Source of the DNA: Flavobacteriales bacterium
Lineage (GTDB): Bacteria > Bacteroidota > Bacteroidia > Flavobacteriales > Flavobacteriaceae
Assembly (NCBI GenBank): GCA_027032855.1
Contig: JALVLX010000223.1
Span: 1-7,679 of the forward strand
DNA length: 7,679 nt
Reading direction: 5' to 3'
The translations under genes and the position numbers were made by a program. Under the pieces are notes generated by a model. It did not search any database and had not been told where the DNA came from. It worked only from the letters and a program-made list of their open reading frames with translations. Shown piece by piece: positions 1 through 6,296 of this stretch. Every line of letters starts with the position of its first letter. The stretch's first letter is position 1.

Positions 1-440
1 TTGCCATACTTTTGTTTGGCAAAACGGTTCCGTATCTCATTATAAGCTGCTGTGAGTTCATTATAAACCGAGATATACATCTTATAACTGGTTTCACGCG
101 TATGCTTAATCATGATAACTGCTTTTTGCGGATTATCAGATGATTTAGGATCTTTTCCGTTATTTGTAATAAAATCAATGGCAATCTTTTTGACATCTTT
201 AACTTCAGCAGGCGCTTCCTCTATCATCATTTTATCCTGACCGTTAATCACGATTTCAAGTACATTTTTCTTTTTGATGACAGGTGGTGGCGGTGCATTT
301 TTATCTTCCGGCGGCGGTAATTTTCTTCTTATACCGTAGTTACTTTCCATAGTAGTTGTAACCAAGAAGAAAATCAATAGCAAAAACGCTATATCTGCCA
401 TTGAACCGGCATTGATTTCTTGTAATTTTCTTTTAGCCAT
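1..440 (-). CDS. exbD: ExbD/TolR-family biopolymer transport protein, C-terminus cut by window edge
   Basis: Partial gene: 146 codons from the ATG at 440 are visible and the stop lies beyond the left edge. The product belongs to the ExbD/TolR family, which works with ExbB as a proton-driven motor energising TonB-dependent outer-membrane transport. Residues 13-31 form a single N-terminal membrane helix that opens SMADIAF. Asp16 sits where the family carries its essential proton-path aspartate. A proline-rich stretch (LPPPEDKNAPPPP, residues 41-53) leads into the periplasmic domain, which begins KNVLEIVING. It is the third gene of a tight operon, 18 nt after the acidic-tail membrane protein. 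Flavobacteria often carry two exbD copies in a row, so a second may follow outside the window. The family is clear; which TonB system it serves cannot be read here. Confidence 0.93.
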   Translation of the reverse strand, partial: MAKRKLQEINAGSMADIAFLLLIFFLVTTTMESNYGIRRKLPPPEDKNAPPPPVIKKKNVLEIVINGQDKMMIEEAPAEVKDVKKIAIDFITNNGKDPKSSDNPQKAVIMIKHTRETSYKMYISVYNELTAAYNEIRNRFAKQKYG

Positions 441-458
441 TTGTTTAATTTTATTTAA

Positions 459-959
459 TTATGCTTCTTCACTTTCTTCTTCTTCCTCATACTCTTCGTC
501 ACCTTCGTATTCTTCAACTTCAGCTTTCTTGCCTCCAAAACCTGATAATACCGGCGATAAGAACATTAATAATACGGCAATTGTTCCGAGAATATAAAAA
601 GTATATAAACCTGCATCTACCCAACCGGAAGTTTTAGCATCCACATCAATATTTGGGTAATAATGTTCGGCTTTATTAGAAGCTAAAACAAATTTAGCAA
701 TAGCTACGATAGCTAAAAACAAAACTGTTACTATAGCTGTTTGTTTTAATTTTCCGGGATGGGAAAACATTTCTTTTAACCAAACCCAAACGGAAGCTAA
801 GACGGTTAAAACCAGTACCAAGTATGTAAATTTAAGCATACCATCAATTGAGCCACCGGCTTCTTCCGTATCTTTCATAATCATAATAAAGAATAACAAA
901 CCGATAACGGCAATCACTCCTACTATGATTTTACTAGTTAAACTTATTTTTTTATCCAT
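459..959 (-). CDS. small four-helix membrane protein with acidic C-terminal tail, in exb operon
   Basis: This 166-residue protein lies between exbB and exbD, 11 nt after exbB and 18 nt before exbD, so all three are almost certainly co-transcribed. I see four hydrophobic segments, near residues 11-28, 44-62, 73-92 and 115-137. The short basic N-terminus (MDKK) and the even helix count predict that both ends are cytoplasmic. Residues 146-166 form a strikingly acidic tail: 13 Glu and 1 Asp in 21 residues. I do not recognise a named family and see no catalytic motif. From position I infer an accessory subunit or assembly factor of the ExbB-ExbD motor. It does not resemble ExbB or ExbD itself. The reading frame is convincing; the function is unknown. 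Confidence 0.87.
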   Translation of the reverse strand: MDKKISLTSKIIVGVIAVIGLLFFIMIMKDTEEAGGSIDGMLKFTYLVLVLTVLASVWVWLKEMFSHPGKLKQTAIVTVLFLAIVAIAKFVLASNKAEHYYPNIDVDAKTSGWVDAGLYTFYILGTIAVLLMFLSPVLSGFGGKKAEVEEYEGDEEYEEEEESEEA

Positions 960-970
960 TGTATTAAAAA

Positions 971-1741
971 TTATTTATTGTGACTATATTTTACCAACAT
1001 ATCTACCAATGAGATTGACGCATCTTCCATTTTGTTAACGATACTGTCAATTTTTGCAATAATGAAGTTGTAGAATACTTGTAAAATAATAGCAACAATC
1101 AAACCAAATACGGTTGTTAATAACGCCACTTTAATACCACCGGCAACCAATGAAGGTTGCATATCACCTGCAGCTTCAATTTTATCAAAGGCTTGAATCA
1201 TACCAATTACCGTACCCATAAATCCGAACATCGGTGCTACGGCAATAAATAAAGCTAACCAAGAAACATTCTTTTCTAACTGACCAACTTGTACGTTACC
1301 GTAAGAGACAACTGCTTTTTCAGCAGCATCAACGCCTTCGTCCATTCTTTCCAAACCTTCATAAAAGATGGCAGCAATAGGTCCTTTTTTCTCTCTCAAC
1401 AAGTCTTTTGCTTCTTCTACGCCTCCTTCATCCAAAGCGCCTTCAACTTCACCTAATAATTTATCAGTATTGGTATCAGCAAACGACAAATAAATAATTC
1501 TTTCGATAGCTACTGCCAAACCTAAAATTAAAGTCAACAATACAATTCCCATAAATGCGGGACCACCTTCCACAAAACGTTTTTTAAGTTCTTGGTGGAA
1601 AGATGCTGTGTCAGCTGAGCCTTCATCTGATTTTTTTTCAACTTTTTTCTCTGTTTTTGCTTGATTGTTTTGTGCTTGAATGTTAGATGTTACAAAAAAT
1701 AACATTCCTACAATAGCCAGGATAGTAAATACTTTTTTCAT
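971..1741 (-). CDS. exbB: MotA/TolQ/ExbB proton-channel family protein
   Basis: This 256-residue inner-membrane channel subunit assembles as the ring around ExbD and carries the proton flow that powers TonB. Residues 1-23 look like a cleavable signal peptide ending in IQAQ. A Lys/Glu-rich periplasmic stretch follows (about 25-55). Three membrane helices lie near 63-85, 160-182 and 204-228. The family core is visible in APMFGFMGTVIGMIQAF (169-185) and in the third-helix stretch KVALLTTVFGLIVA (204-217). A cytoplasmic domain rich in Glu and Lys separates helices 1 and 2. The start ATG is followed directly by a good signal sequence, which supports it. It is the first protein gene of the operon. 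No convincing promoter is seen in the 63 nt up to the tRNA-Ser gene. The extended signal-peptide form is common in Bacteroidetes ExbB proteins. Confidence 0.95.
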   Translation of the reverse strand: MKKVFTILAIVGMLFFVTSNIQAQNNQAKTEKKVEKKSDEGSADTASFHQELKKRFVEGGPAFMGIVLLTLILGLAVAIERIIYLSFADTNTDKLLGEVEGALDEGGVEEAKDLLREKKGPIAAIFYEGLERMDEGVDAAEKAVVSYGNVQVGQLEKNVSWLALFIAVAPMFGFMGTVIGMIQAFDKIEAAGDMQPSLVAGGIKVALLTTVFGLIVAIILQVFYNFIIAKIDSIVNKMEDASISLVDMLVKYSHNK

Positions 1742-1804
1742 ATCAATTTTAATTTAATAGTTTTAATTTTTATTTTGGTTATACATTAAATATTATATAT
1801 CTCG

Positions 1805-1892
1805 CGGAGAGAGAGGGATTCGAACCCTCGGTACGCTTGTGGCGCACACACGCTTTCCAGGCGTGCACCTTCGGCCTCTCGGTCATCTCTCC
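1805..1892 (-). tRNA. tRNA-Ser, anticodon GGA
   Basis: Read on the minus strand, the gene folds into a complete class II tRNA of 88 nt. The acceptor stem GGAGAGA pairs with TCTCTCC. The anticodon stem is CACGC/GCGTG with loop CTGGAAA, giving anticodon GGA (reads UCC and UCU). A long variable arm typical of serine tRNA follows. The T arm is GAGGG-TTCGAAT-CCCTC and the discriminator base is G, as expected for tRNA-Ser. The 3' CCA is not encoded (CGAG follows), so it must be added enzymatically. Confidence 0.97.
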
Positions 1893-1899
1893 AACGCCA

Positions 1900-1930
1900 C
1901 AAATATAATTTGTTTTCGTTGAAAGACCAA
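1900..1930 (-). promoter_or_regulatory. promoter of tRNA-Ser
   Basis: On the minus strand a TTG (1928-1930) is followed after 20 nt by TATATTTG (1900-1907). This is a full match to the Bacteroidetes TTG-N19-21-TAnnTTTG promoter. The -7 box ends 7 nt before the mature tRNA 5' end. With no terminator seen after the tRNA, it could also feed the exb operon. Confidence 0.7.
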
Positions 1931-2058
1931 ATTTCGTTTATTTCTTTAACAAACAACGCAAATATACTACTTTTTGGTGTTTATTGCACTAAAAATTTTA
2001 TTATTAATAGAAAAACGATATTTTTTTTTTATTATTATCAATAGTTAAAATAAATTGT

Positions 2059-3084
2059 TTAGTCCATTTCACCACGTAGAGGTCTTTCAAAAGCAGATTT
2101 TATTGCTTTTTTTGATAATTTCTTACCCAACAAGTACATCATTTTGGTCAAAGCGGCTTCGGTTGTCAAATCTTTGCCGTTATAAACACCAATTGACATC
2201 AATCGTCTGCCTGTTTCATATTTATCCGGAACAATTCGACCTTTTTGACACTGTGTTATATTAATTATATGTATAGATTTTTCTTCAATGGCCATTTTGA
2301 GTAAATTAATAAACCAATCTTGTATCGGCGCGTTACCCGAACCGTATGTTTCCAAGATAATAGCTTTTACCCCCGTTAAATTTACTATATGAGATAGATA
2401 AGCCTCCGTAATGGCCGGGTGTATTTTTAACACAATGACGTTTTCTTCTAAAACTTTATGAACATTGAAAATACCATCCGGAACGGACAAAATCCGGCTC
2501 TTATAAAACTTAAGATCTACGCCTGACTGTGCCAACGGTAGATAGTTGGGCGAATCAAAAGCATTGAAATGTTCGGAGCTGGCTTTTACGGTTCTATTAC
2601 CCCGTAAGAGTTTAAATTCAAAATAAATACCAACTTCCGGAACGACCGGCACATCGCCATCATAGCTACCGGCTATTTGTATGGATGTGATAATATTTTC
2701 TTTAGCATCGGTGCGCAAGTCACCAATGGGTAACTGCGATCCGGTCAAAATAACCGGTTTTGAGAGGTTTTCCAACATAAAACTCAAGGCTGATGCCGTA
2801 TATGCCATGGTGTCGGAACCGTGTAAAATCACAAAACCATCATAATTGTCGTAGTGCTCTTCTATCATATCAGCCAAAAGTACCCAATGATGTGGCCGTA
2901 TGTTTGATGAATCTATCGGTTGTTCAAAAGAAATGGTGTCAATTTTCTTATCAATCAATTGCAATTCAGGAATATTTTTTATCAATTGAGAGAAATCAAA
3001 CGGGACAAGCGAACCGGTTTTTAAATCCTTGAACATACCAATGGTCCCACCGGTGTATATCATCAAAATTTGATTATTTGGCAT
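2059..3084 (-). CDS. ansA: type I (cytoplasmic) L-asparaginase
   Basis: This 341-residue enzyme hydrolyses L-asparagine to aspartate and ammonia. It has no signal peptide, and its length matches E. coli AnsA (about 338). Thr14 of TGGTIGM is the first catalytic threonine. The second motif reads LHGSDTMAYTASALSFML (87-104), so Ser90 replaces the usual Thr, followed by Asp91. Lys167 of RGNRTVKA corresponds to E. coli Lys163, completing that triad. ETYGSGNAP (245-253) and ITQCQKG (276-282) are further family blocks. Compared with E. coli AnsA as I remember it, the allosteric positions Thr162 and Arg240 are Val166 and Glu245 here, while the Cys of TQC is kept. The gene is divergent from the kinase gene, with its own -7 box just upstream. 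No clear intrinsic terminator is seen after the stop. The substrate assignment is firm at family level. Confidence 0.96.
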   Translation of the reverse strand: MPNNQILMIYTGGTIGMFKDLKTGSLVPFDFSQLIKNIPELQLIDKKIDTISFEQPIDSSNIRPHHWVLLADMIEEHYDNYDGFVILHGSDTMAYTASALSFMLENLSKPVILTGSQLPIGDLRTDAKENIITSIQIAGSYDGDVPVVPEVGIYFEFKLLRGNRTVKASSEHFNAFDSPNYLPLAQSGVDLKFYKSRILSVPDGIFNVHKVLEENVIVLKIHPAITEAYLSHIVNLTGVKAIILETYGSGNAPIQDWFINLLKMAIEEKSIHIINITQCQKGRIVPDKYETGRRLMSIGVYNGKDLTTEAALTKMMYLLGKKLSKKAIKSAFERPLRGEMD

Positions 3085-3101
3085 CTTTTAAAAATTTGAA
3101 C

Positions 3102-3109
3102 CAAATATA
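3102..3109 (-). promoter_or_regulatory. -7 promoter box of ansA
   Basis: TATATTTG on the minus strand lies 17 nt before the ansA ATG and fits TAnnTTTG exactly. No clean TTG stands at the proper distance; only a weak GTTAG is near. The predicted leader is about 10-12 nt. Confidence 0.45.
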
Positions 3110-3233
3110 AAAATATTTACCATACTAACTTATTATTTTTGTCATCAATTCTTTTATTTGCCAGTAATAAAAATACAGTATTGAATTGTGTGCTTGAAAA
3201 AAAATTATCAACAGCAGTCCGTAAAACTAATAA

Positions 3234-3263
3234 TTGAATGTTTATAATTTTAGCTTATCTTTG
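3234..3263 (+). promoter_or_regulatory. promoter of the TPR histidine kinase gene
   Basis: TTG (3234-3236), a 19-nt spacer and TATCTTTG (3256-3263) form a perfect Bacteroidetes housekeeping promoter. The start site should fall near 3269, leaving a leader of only about 10-12 nt before the GTG start at 3281. That fits the choice of this GTG. Confidence 0.72.
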
Positions 3264-3280
3264 CCAAACAAACTAAAGAA

Positions 3281-5095
3281 GTGGCATTTAACAGTAAACA
3301 TATAAGACTTACGACAATATTGTTCCTTTCAATTTTGTTTTTTTCTTCATGTAAAAAAAAAGAAACCGGACAATTTGATTTAATAAAAGTCAAAAAAGAA
3401 ATCAAAAAAAAACCTTCCTACAAACGTATTGCCGCCTGGGACAGTTTACTAAGATTACACAGAAATGATACTTTAACACCTTATTTATATTACCAAAGAG
3501 GTTATAGTTATTTCTTTTTGAATCAAAATGATCAAGCAATTGAAGATTTTACAAAATCTATAAACCTTTTAAATAAAAGCAACAATAAAGAAATGCTTGC
3601 TGCAAATTATATTTATCTTGGTGCGAGCTTCAGCGAACGAAAAGAACAAAAAATTGCCACTAAATATATTATTAAAGGGCTCAAATTAGCAACAGAAATT
3701 AATGATCAAAACTTGATGGGGGGTGGATACCGTGAATTGGCACATATTTATTATCTCAATGAAGATTATGACAAAACCATTGAATACCTGAAAAAAGTAG
3801 CTGATATAGCCAAAAAAAATAAAAATCTGGCGGATGTTATTGTCTCTTACAATAATATTGCAATCGTATATAAAGACCAAGGCAATGATAGTATGGCGCT
3901 CAATTATTACCATAAAATATCTGAGCTCAATCCTGAAAAGGTTATGGAACCCTACAACTTAATAATATTCTATAACAATTTCGGTGAAAATATTTATAAC
4001 ACATCAAAAGACAAAAGTAAAGCGCTTGAATACTTTAACAAATCATTAAATGTTGCTTTTAAAAACAAAATCAGACCTGATGCAATTTACAGTTATTTTG
4101 CCAGTTTGTACGAAAAAACCAACCAGATAGATTCTGCAAAATATTATTACAAAAAGTCATTGGAAACCGTTGATTCTACCAATTATGAAAATCAACTTTA
4201 TTTGCACTCCAAACTTATCGAAATGGAATTGAAACAACAGCATAATATAAAGCTTTTAAAGTCAGTTAAGACCAAAGATTCTATCGAAACAATTTACATA
4301 AAAAAATTCACCTCAGACAATAAACTTGATTTGGAAAATAATTTGAAAATTCTAACCCAACAACAAGAACTGGAACAAGCCAAAAAGATCAATAAAAAAA
4401 ATAAAATCATTTTTATTTTCATCATTATTATGTTTGTTCTAGGTCTGATAATTTCCTTTCAATTTAACCGGTTTGATATCTTAAAACACAAACAAGAACT
4501 TTTTAAACTTGAACAAAAAATCTTGCGTTCGCAAATGAATCCACATTTTATATTTAACGTATTAGGAGCAATACAGAGTACACTACTTGAAAACAACCCC
4601 ATCGCGTCTGCTACATATTTATCAAGATTTGCTAAACTAATACGTCAAAATTTTGATTTTATTCAGAGAAAGCAAATTTCTCTAAAGGAAGAATTGGATA
4701 TGATTCATAATTATCTCGACACACAAAAATTCCGTTTTAAAGAAAAGTTTGACTATATAATAAATGTCGATAAGCATCTCTCTCCTCAAGAAGTAATGGT
4801 GCCGCCAATGATTTTGCAACCTTTTGTAGAAAATTCTATTGAACACGGTTTTGCCGACATATCGTACAAAGGACACATTCACATCAACATATCAAAAAAA
4901 GACGACAAAGTTTGCTTTGAAATTATAGATAACGGCTCCGGCTACAATCCTAAAAAAGATAACAAAGAACACGCTTTAGACATCTTTAAAAAGCGTTTGT
5001 TTTTGATAGGAAAAGAAACTTTTGAAAGTTATAAAATCAGCCGGTTGGAACAAGGCACCAAGGTGATATTTTGTTTTGATTTGGTTACGGCATAA
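3281..5095 (+). CDS. TPR-containing sensor histidine kinase, LytS/His_kinase (PF06580) type
   Basis: The 604-residue protein starts at a GTG. No ATG or other likely start lies between it and the in-frame stop at 3251-3253, and the encoded N-terminus is a good export signal. Residues 8-24 end in FFSSC followed by KKK, which resembles a lipoprotein signal with Cys24 as the lipidated residue. Residues about 65-300 form tetratricopeptide-like helical repeats, so the sensor domain is predicted to be periplasmic. A Lys/Gln-rich helix precedes a transmembrane segment near 375-394. The kinase core has the H-box RSQMNPHFIFN with phospho-acceptor His422, the N-box PFVENSIEHG (Asn518), the ATP-binding DNGSG (550-554) and QGTKVIF (591-597). 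The usual GxGL box is degenerate (HALDIFKKRL, 564-573), a common look in Bacteroidetes members. The cognate regulator follows 111 nt downstream. The signal sensed is unknown. Confidence 0.94.
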   Translation: MAFNSKHIRLTTILFLSILFFSSCKKKETGQFDLIKVKKEIKKKPSYKRIAAWDSLLRLHRNDTLTPYLYYQRGYSYFFLNQNDQAIEDFTKSINLLNKSNNKEMLAANYIYLGASFSERKEQKIATKYIIKGLKLATEINDQNLMGGGYRELAHIYYLNEDYDKTIEYLKKVADIAKKNKNLADVIVSYNNIAIVYKDQGNDSMALNYYHKISELNPEKVMEPYNLIIFYNNFGENIYNTSKDKSKALEYFNKSLNVAFKNKIRPDAIYSYFASLYEKTNQIDSAKYYYKKSLETVDSTNYENQLYLHSKLIEMELKQQHNIKLLKSVKTKDSIETIYIKKFTSDNKLDLENNLKILTQQQELEQAKKINKKNKIIFIFIIIMFVLGLIISFQFNRFDILKHKQELFKLEQKILRSQMNPHFIFNVLGAIQSTLLENNPIASATYLSRFAKLIRQNFDFIQRKQISLKEELDMIHNYLDTQKFRFKEKFDYIINVDKHLSPQEVMVPPMILQPFVENSIEHGFADISYKGHIHINISKKDDKVCFEIIDNGSGYNPKKDNKEHALDIFKKRLFLIGKETFESYKISRLEQGTKVIFCFDLVTA

Positions 5096-5132
5096 CTTTT
5101 GAAAAAAAATAAATACAATAACAAAAAAATAG

Positions 5133-5155
5133 TATCTTAGCACACACACACAAAC
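5133..5155 (+). promoter_or_regulatory. possible -7 box and CA-repeat leader of the response regulator gene
   Basis: TATCTTAG (5133-5140) matches TAnnTTTG at all but one position. It runs into a CA dinucleotide tract (5141-5152) ending CACACAAAC. No TTG lies at the expected upstream distance, so this may be only a weak promoter. Otherwise the regulator would be read through from the kinase. The remainder of the 111-nt gap is A-rich and featureless. Confidence 0.3.
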
Positions 5156-5206
5156 GAACGACTAATAATAAACCCAAACACAAGCAAAAAAAAAACACAA
5201 TTAACA

Positions 5207-5932
5207 ATGAAAATATTAATAATCGAAGACGAATTTAACGCCCGGAATGTCGTTAAACTACTTTTACAGCAATATTTCCACAACAGGTACGATATTATTG
5301 GTTGTGCCGGTACCATAGTAGAATCTTTGGATTTAATAAAAGAAGAAAAACCTGATTTGGTATTCTTGGATGTTCGTCTTGAAGATGGCTTAGGACTTGA
5401 CTTGTTGAAAAAATTAGACAAAATAAATTTTCAAATTATTTTTACAACTGCCTACGACAACTATGCCATTAAGGCTATTAAATATGCAGCCGTTGACTAC
5501 CTGCTTAAGCCGATAAATCCCGAAGAATTTAAAATGGCCGTTCAAAAAGCTTTTGACAAAAAACAAGAATTTGAAGAGCTCTTAAGACTACAAGAAGAAC
5601 TCAATCACGGACAAGACAAAACCATAGCGGTCAAAACTGCCGAACAAACACACTTTGTGTCTTTCAATGATATTATCAGACTGGAAGCTGACGGCTCTTA
5701 CACTTTAATCGTTACGGTTAACAATAAAATACTTGCTTCAAAGAACTTAAAACACTTTGAAAATATCTTACCGGAGAAGTCATTTATCAGGACGCATCAG
5801 TCACATTTGGTCAACAAAAAATACATTAAAGGTATCAAAAATGATATGGTACAACTGGTAAATAACCATGAAATCCCCGTCTCATTTAGAAAAAAAGCCG
5901 GCGTAAAGAACTTTTTAAAAGATAAAGATTGA
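5207..5932 (+). CDS. LytTR-family response regulator (receiver plus LytTR DNA-binding domain)
   Basis: A 241-residue transcription factor. The receiver domain (about 1-120) has the acidic pair Glu7-Asp8, phospho-acceptor Asp55 in FLDVRL, Thr81 in FTTAYD and Lys101 in LLKP, all in canonical order. A charged linker (118-136) joins it to a LytTR DNA-binding domain (about 138-240). Signature stretches there are FNDIIRLEADGSYT and SFIRTHQSHLVNKKYIKGI. It forms the classic LytS/LytTR pair with the kinase gene 111 nt upstream: His422 of the kinase should phosphorylate Asp55, activating promoter binding. The ATG follows an A-rich, SD-less leader. The stop codon coincides with the first base of the downstream repeat unit, so transcripts may end at the terminator at 6056-6085. 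Its targets are not known; the duplicated RNA units and xrtF next door are candidates only by position. Confidence 0.95.
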   Translation: MKILIIEDEFNARNVVKLLLQQYFHNRYDIIGCAGTIVESLDLIKEEKPDLVFLDVRLEDGLGLDLLKKLDKINFQIIFTTAYDNYAIKAIKYAAVDYLLKPINPEEFKMAVQKAFDKKQEFEELLRLQEELNHGQDKTIAVKTAEQTHFVSFNDIIRLEADGSYTLIVTVNNKILASKNLKHFENILPEKSFIRTHQSHLVNKKYIKGIKNDMVQLVNNHEIPVSFRKKAGVKNFLKDKD

Positions 5933-5968
5933 CACTTATAAATTATTTTATAACGCTTATAAAACAAA

Positions 5969-6001
5969 CTTACGATAACTCAACTTGTCAACGTATATTT
6001 G
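5969..6001 (+). promoter_or_regulatory. putative promoter of small RNA unit A
   Basis: TATATTTG (5994-6001) fits TAnnTTTG exactly and is identical in copy 2. The -33 region aligned with TTTG of copy 2 reads CTTA (5969-5972), so it is weaker. A well-conserved AT-rich block (5940-5968) lies just upstream and could be an activator site or UP-like element. Confidence 0.5.
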
Positions 6002-6006
6002 CGCCA

Positions 6007-6085
6007 TAAATTTATTATGTTTGTTTGTTTGATAAATTTGTTTGTGTTAAAAAATACACGTCGGTTTTCCCGGCGTGTTTTTTTT
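6007..6085 (+). ncRNA. putative small RNA A (about 78 nt)
   Basis: The 5' end is predicted about 6-7 nt after the -7 box and the 3' end at the T-tract. The 5' part forms a hairpin: AAATTTAT (6008-6015) pairs perfectly with ATAAATTT (6032-6039), leaving a 16-nt loop rich in TTTG repeats. A linker (GTTTGTGTTAAAAAA) leads to the terminator hairpin. The paralogue at 6297-6374 keeps the same layout. The ATG in the loop opens a frame that runs through the terminator without a stop and is not kept in copy 2, so I do not read it as a peptide gene. I do not recognise the RNA family. Flavobacterial RNA motifs in Rfam such as Flavo-1 are the obvious comparison, but I cannot claim a match. Confidence 0.55.
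6056..6085 (+). terminator. intrinsic terminator A
   Basis: ACACGTCGG (6056-6064) pairs over 9 bp, one of them a T-G wobble, with CCGGCGTGT (6070-6078) around a 5-nt loop. Seven further T follow. It should end small RNA A and also any transcript coming from the response regulator gene. Confidence 0.9.
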
Positions 6086-6258
6086 GCTTGTTGTTAAAAT
6101 ATTAAAATAAACGATTTTACTTATCTTTTACATGTGCAAAATTAACAACAATTCAACTAAAAATAGTTCACTTAAAGTTTATTTTATTCCTTTTATTGTC
6201 AAAACTTCAAAAAAAACTATGACAATTACAAATTATTTCGCAACGCTTACAAAACAAA

Positions 6259-6291
6259 TTTGTACTACATCAATCAGTAAACCTATATTTG
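6259..6291 (+). promoter_or_regulatory. putative promoter of small RNA unit B
   Basis: TTTG (6259-6262), a 21-nt spacer and TATATTTG (6284-6291) form a good Bacteroidetes promoter. The conserved AT-rich block lies immediately upstream at 6230-6258, in the same place as in copy 1. Confidence 0.58.
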
Positions 6292-6296
6292 TATTG

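Larger units (their letters stand above)
5930..6085 (+). repeat. diverged direct repeat, copy 1 (carries small RNA unit A)
   Basis: This stretch matches 6220-6374 at roughly 80% identity by hand alignment, with an offset of 290 nt at the left end and 289 at the right. The match is uneven. 5940-5968 is well conserved (4 differences in 29). 5971-5990 is poorly conserved. The TATATTTG box is identical, and 6009-6054 differs by one base from 6297-6342. The terminator stem keeps its pairing. Similarity begins at the TGA of the response regulator. The 134 nt between the copies (6086-6219) are AT-rich and I see nothing in them. Confidence 0.88.

Noticed and set aside
412..597. Ser-rich frame on the plus strand
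   Set aside because: It is the shadow of the polyglutamate tail codons of the exb-operon membrane protein on the opposite strand.
1959..1966. Second minus-strand TATATTTG upstream of the tRNA
   Set aside because: No TTG stands at 19-21 nt upstream and no gene starts suitably downstream other than the tRNA, which already has a better promoter. In AT-rich sequence a lone box is weak evidence.
6018..6098. Small hydrophobic peptide starting MFVCLINLFV inside RNA A (type I toxin-like)
   Set aside because: There is no stop before the terminator, so the transcript would end without one. The frame shifts in copy 2 after 12 codons because of a one-base insertion.
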